A stretch of 6,047 bases of DNA, from contig DOTC01000135.1 of the NCBI GenBank assembly GCA_003513855.1, positions 1,622-7,668 on the forward strand. Direction: 5' to 3'. Shown here in pieces: positions 5,551 through 6,047 of this stretch. The position numbers and the translations under genes were made by a program. Numbering within the stretch: the stretch's first letter is position 1; each line of letters starts with the position of its first letter. The notes under the pieces were generated by a model. That model made no database searches, was not told where the DNA came from, and worked only from the letters and a program-made list of their open reading frames with translations. This DNA is from Deltaproteobacteria bacterium. Lineage in GTDB: Bacteria > Desulfobacterota > Deferrimicrobia > Deferrimicrobiales > Deferrimicrobiaceae.

Positions 5551-6047
5551 GCCGGTCCCTTCCTTCGATCCGTCCCGCGTTGCTCGAAGTGCTCGCGCAC
5601 CACCGTTTCCGCGATGTCCATGGAGGAGGTGAAGGCCGGGGAGATCGGGTTCAGGATATGGATCGCGTCTCCCTGTGCCACCACGGAAAAGTCCATGACC
5701 AGGTCCTTGGTCCGCCAGTCCACCAGCTGCGCCCGGATCCCCACCTTCTCCGAGGGCTCGATGTCCGAGGGAGACAGGGTATTCATCAGCCGGGCAGCGT
5801 CCCGGAAGAAGGCCGCGCCGCGGTATTTGCGGGGCTCCGTCAGGGCTACCTGCCGGAACTTCGGGTTCCGGAGGAAGAGGATCGCATCGGAGAGCGCGAT
5901 GGACGGCCCCTCCCGGTCGATGCCGGAGAGGATCCCGTAGTTCTCCCGTCCGAACGCGGGAATGGCGGTCGGGCCGAGAACGACCTCCCCGTGCACGTTG
6001 CAGCTTATGTGGACCCCGAGGAAAGGGTTGCGGATGTCGGGGACCGG
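5547..6047 (-). CDS. lhgO: L-2-hydroxyglutarate oxidase, C-terminal part; 5' end outside window
   Basis: The frame stays open to the window edge, giving 166 C-terminal residues of a family that is normally about 400 long. The FAD-binding N-terminus is therefore not visible. The diagnostic stretch is PVPDIRNPFLGVHI...VHGEVVLGPTAIPAFGRENYG at the start of the visible part. Near the end, GIRAQLVD and IHILNPISPAFTSSMDIAETVV correspond to the LhgO VRAQ...H..NAPSPAATSS.IG block. The family oxidises L-2-hydroxyglutarate to 2-oxoglutarate with FAD and passes electrons to oxygen or membrane quinones. L-2-hydroxyglutarate arises as a side product of malate dehydrogenase or in lysine/glutarate breakdown. 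The gene is the most upstream seen of a four-gene minus-strand operon and overlaps the HAD gene by 4 bp. Another FAD-dependent DAO-type oxidoreductase is possible but less likely. Confidence 0.87.
   Translation of the reverse strand, partial: PVPDIRNPFLGVHISCNVHGEVVLGPTAIPAFGRENYGILSGIDREGPSIALSDAILFLRNPKFRQVALTEPRKYRGAAFFRDAARLMNTLSPSDIEPSEKVGIRAQLVDWRTKDLVMDFSVVAQGDAIHILNPISPAFTSSMDIAETVVREHFEQRGTDRRKGPA

Overview
The window is 6 kb of GC-rich, densely packed bacterial chromosome with seven protein genes and no mobile element, tRNA, rRNA or CRISPR. The gene set is an AmpG-type permease, a bactofilin beside an M23 peptidase, and an operon holding an L-2-hydroxyglutarate oxidase. Together with a good sigma-54-type promoter match, this suits a Gram-negative bacterium. 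The style resembles Desulfobacterota/Desulfuromonadales (Geobacter-like), but that placement is an inference from gene style and is not proven by any marker.

Layout. Bases 1-564 (+) carry the C-terminal half of an AmpG-like muropeptide permease. It converges on a GH100-like glycosidase gene (561-1826, -), and the two stop codons share one CTAG tetranucleotide. Upstream of the glycosidase, on the same strand, lie a bactofilin (1906-2304) and a membrane-anchored M23 peptidoglycan endopeptidase (2307-3140). The bactofilin Shine-Dalgarno sequence is built into the last codons of the peptidase. A 223-bp intergenic region (3141-3363) separates these genes from the next operon. It contains a sigma-54-like promoter site, small repeats and an intrinsic terminator. 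The second minus-strand operon runs 6047 to 3364: lhgO (5' end outside the window), a HAD-family hydrolase, a PIG3-family quinone oxidoreductase and a Blc-type lipocalin. Two of its junctions are ATGA stop/start overlaps, and the third is a 43-nt gap.

How the genes may work together. The M23 peptidase and bactofilin form a familiar cell-shape module, in which a cytoskeletal polymer positions a wall hydrolase. AmpG would return muropeptides released by wall turnover to the cytoplasm, so 1-3140 has a partial cell-envelope theme with the glycosidase as the odd member. The lhgO operon looks like metabolite housekeeping: oxidation of L-2-hydroxyglutarate, a small phosphatase-like protein, a quinone/enone reductase and an outer-membrane lipocalin. 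That reading is inference. No wholly new system is evident. The most interesting points are the candidate sigma-54 control of the shape module, the tightly interlocked gene junctions, and the unusual GH100-like enzyme.
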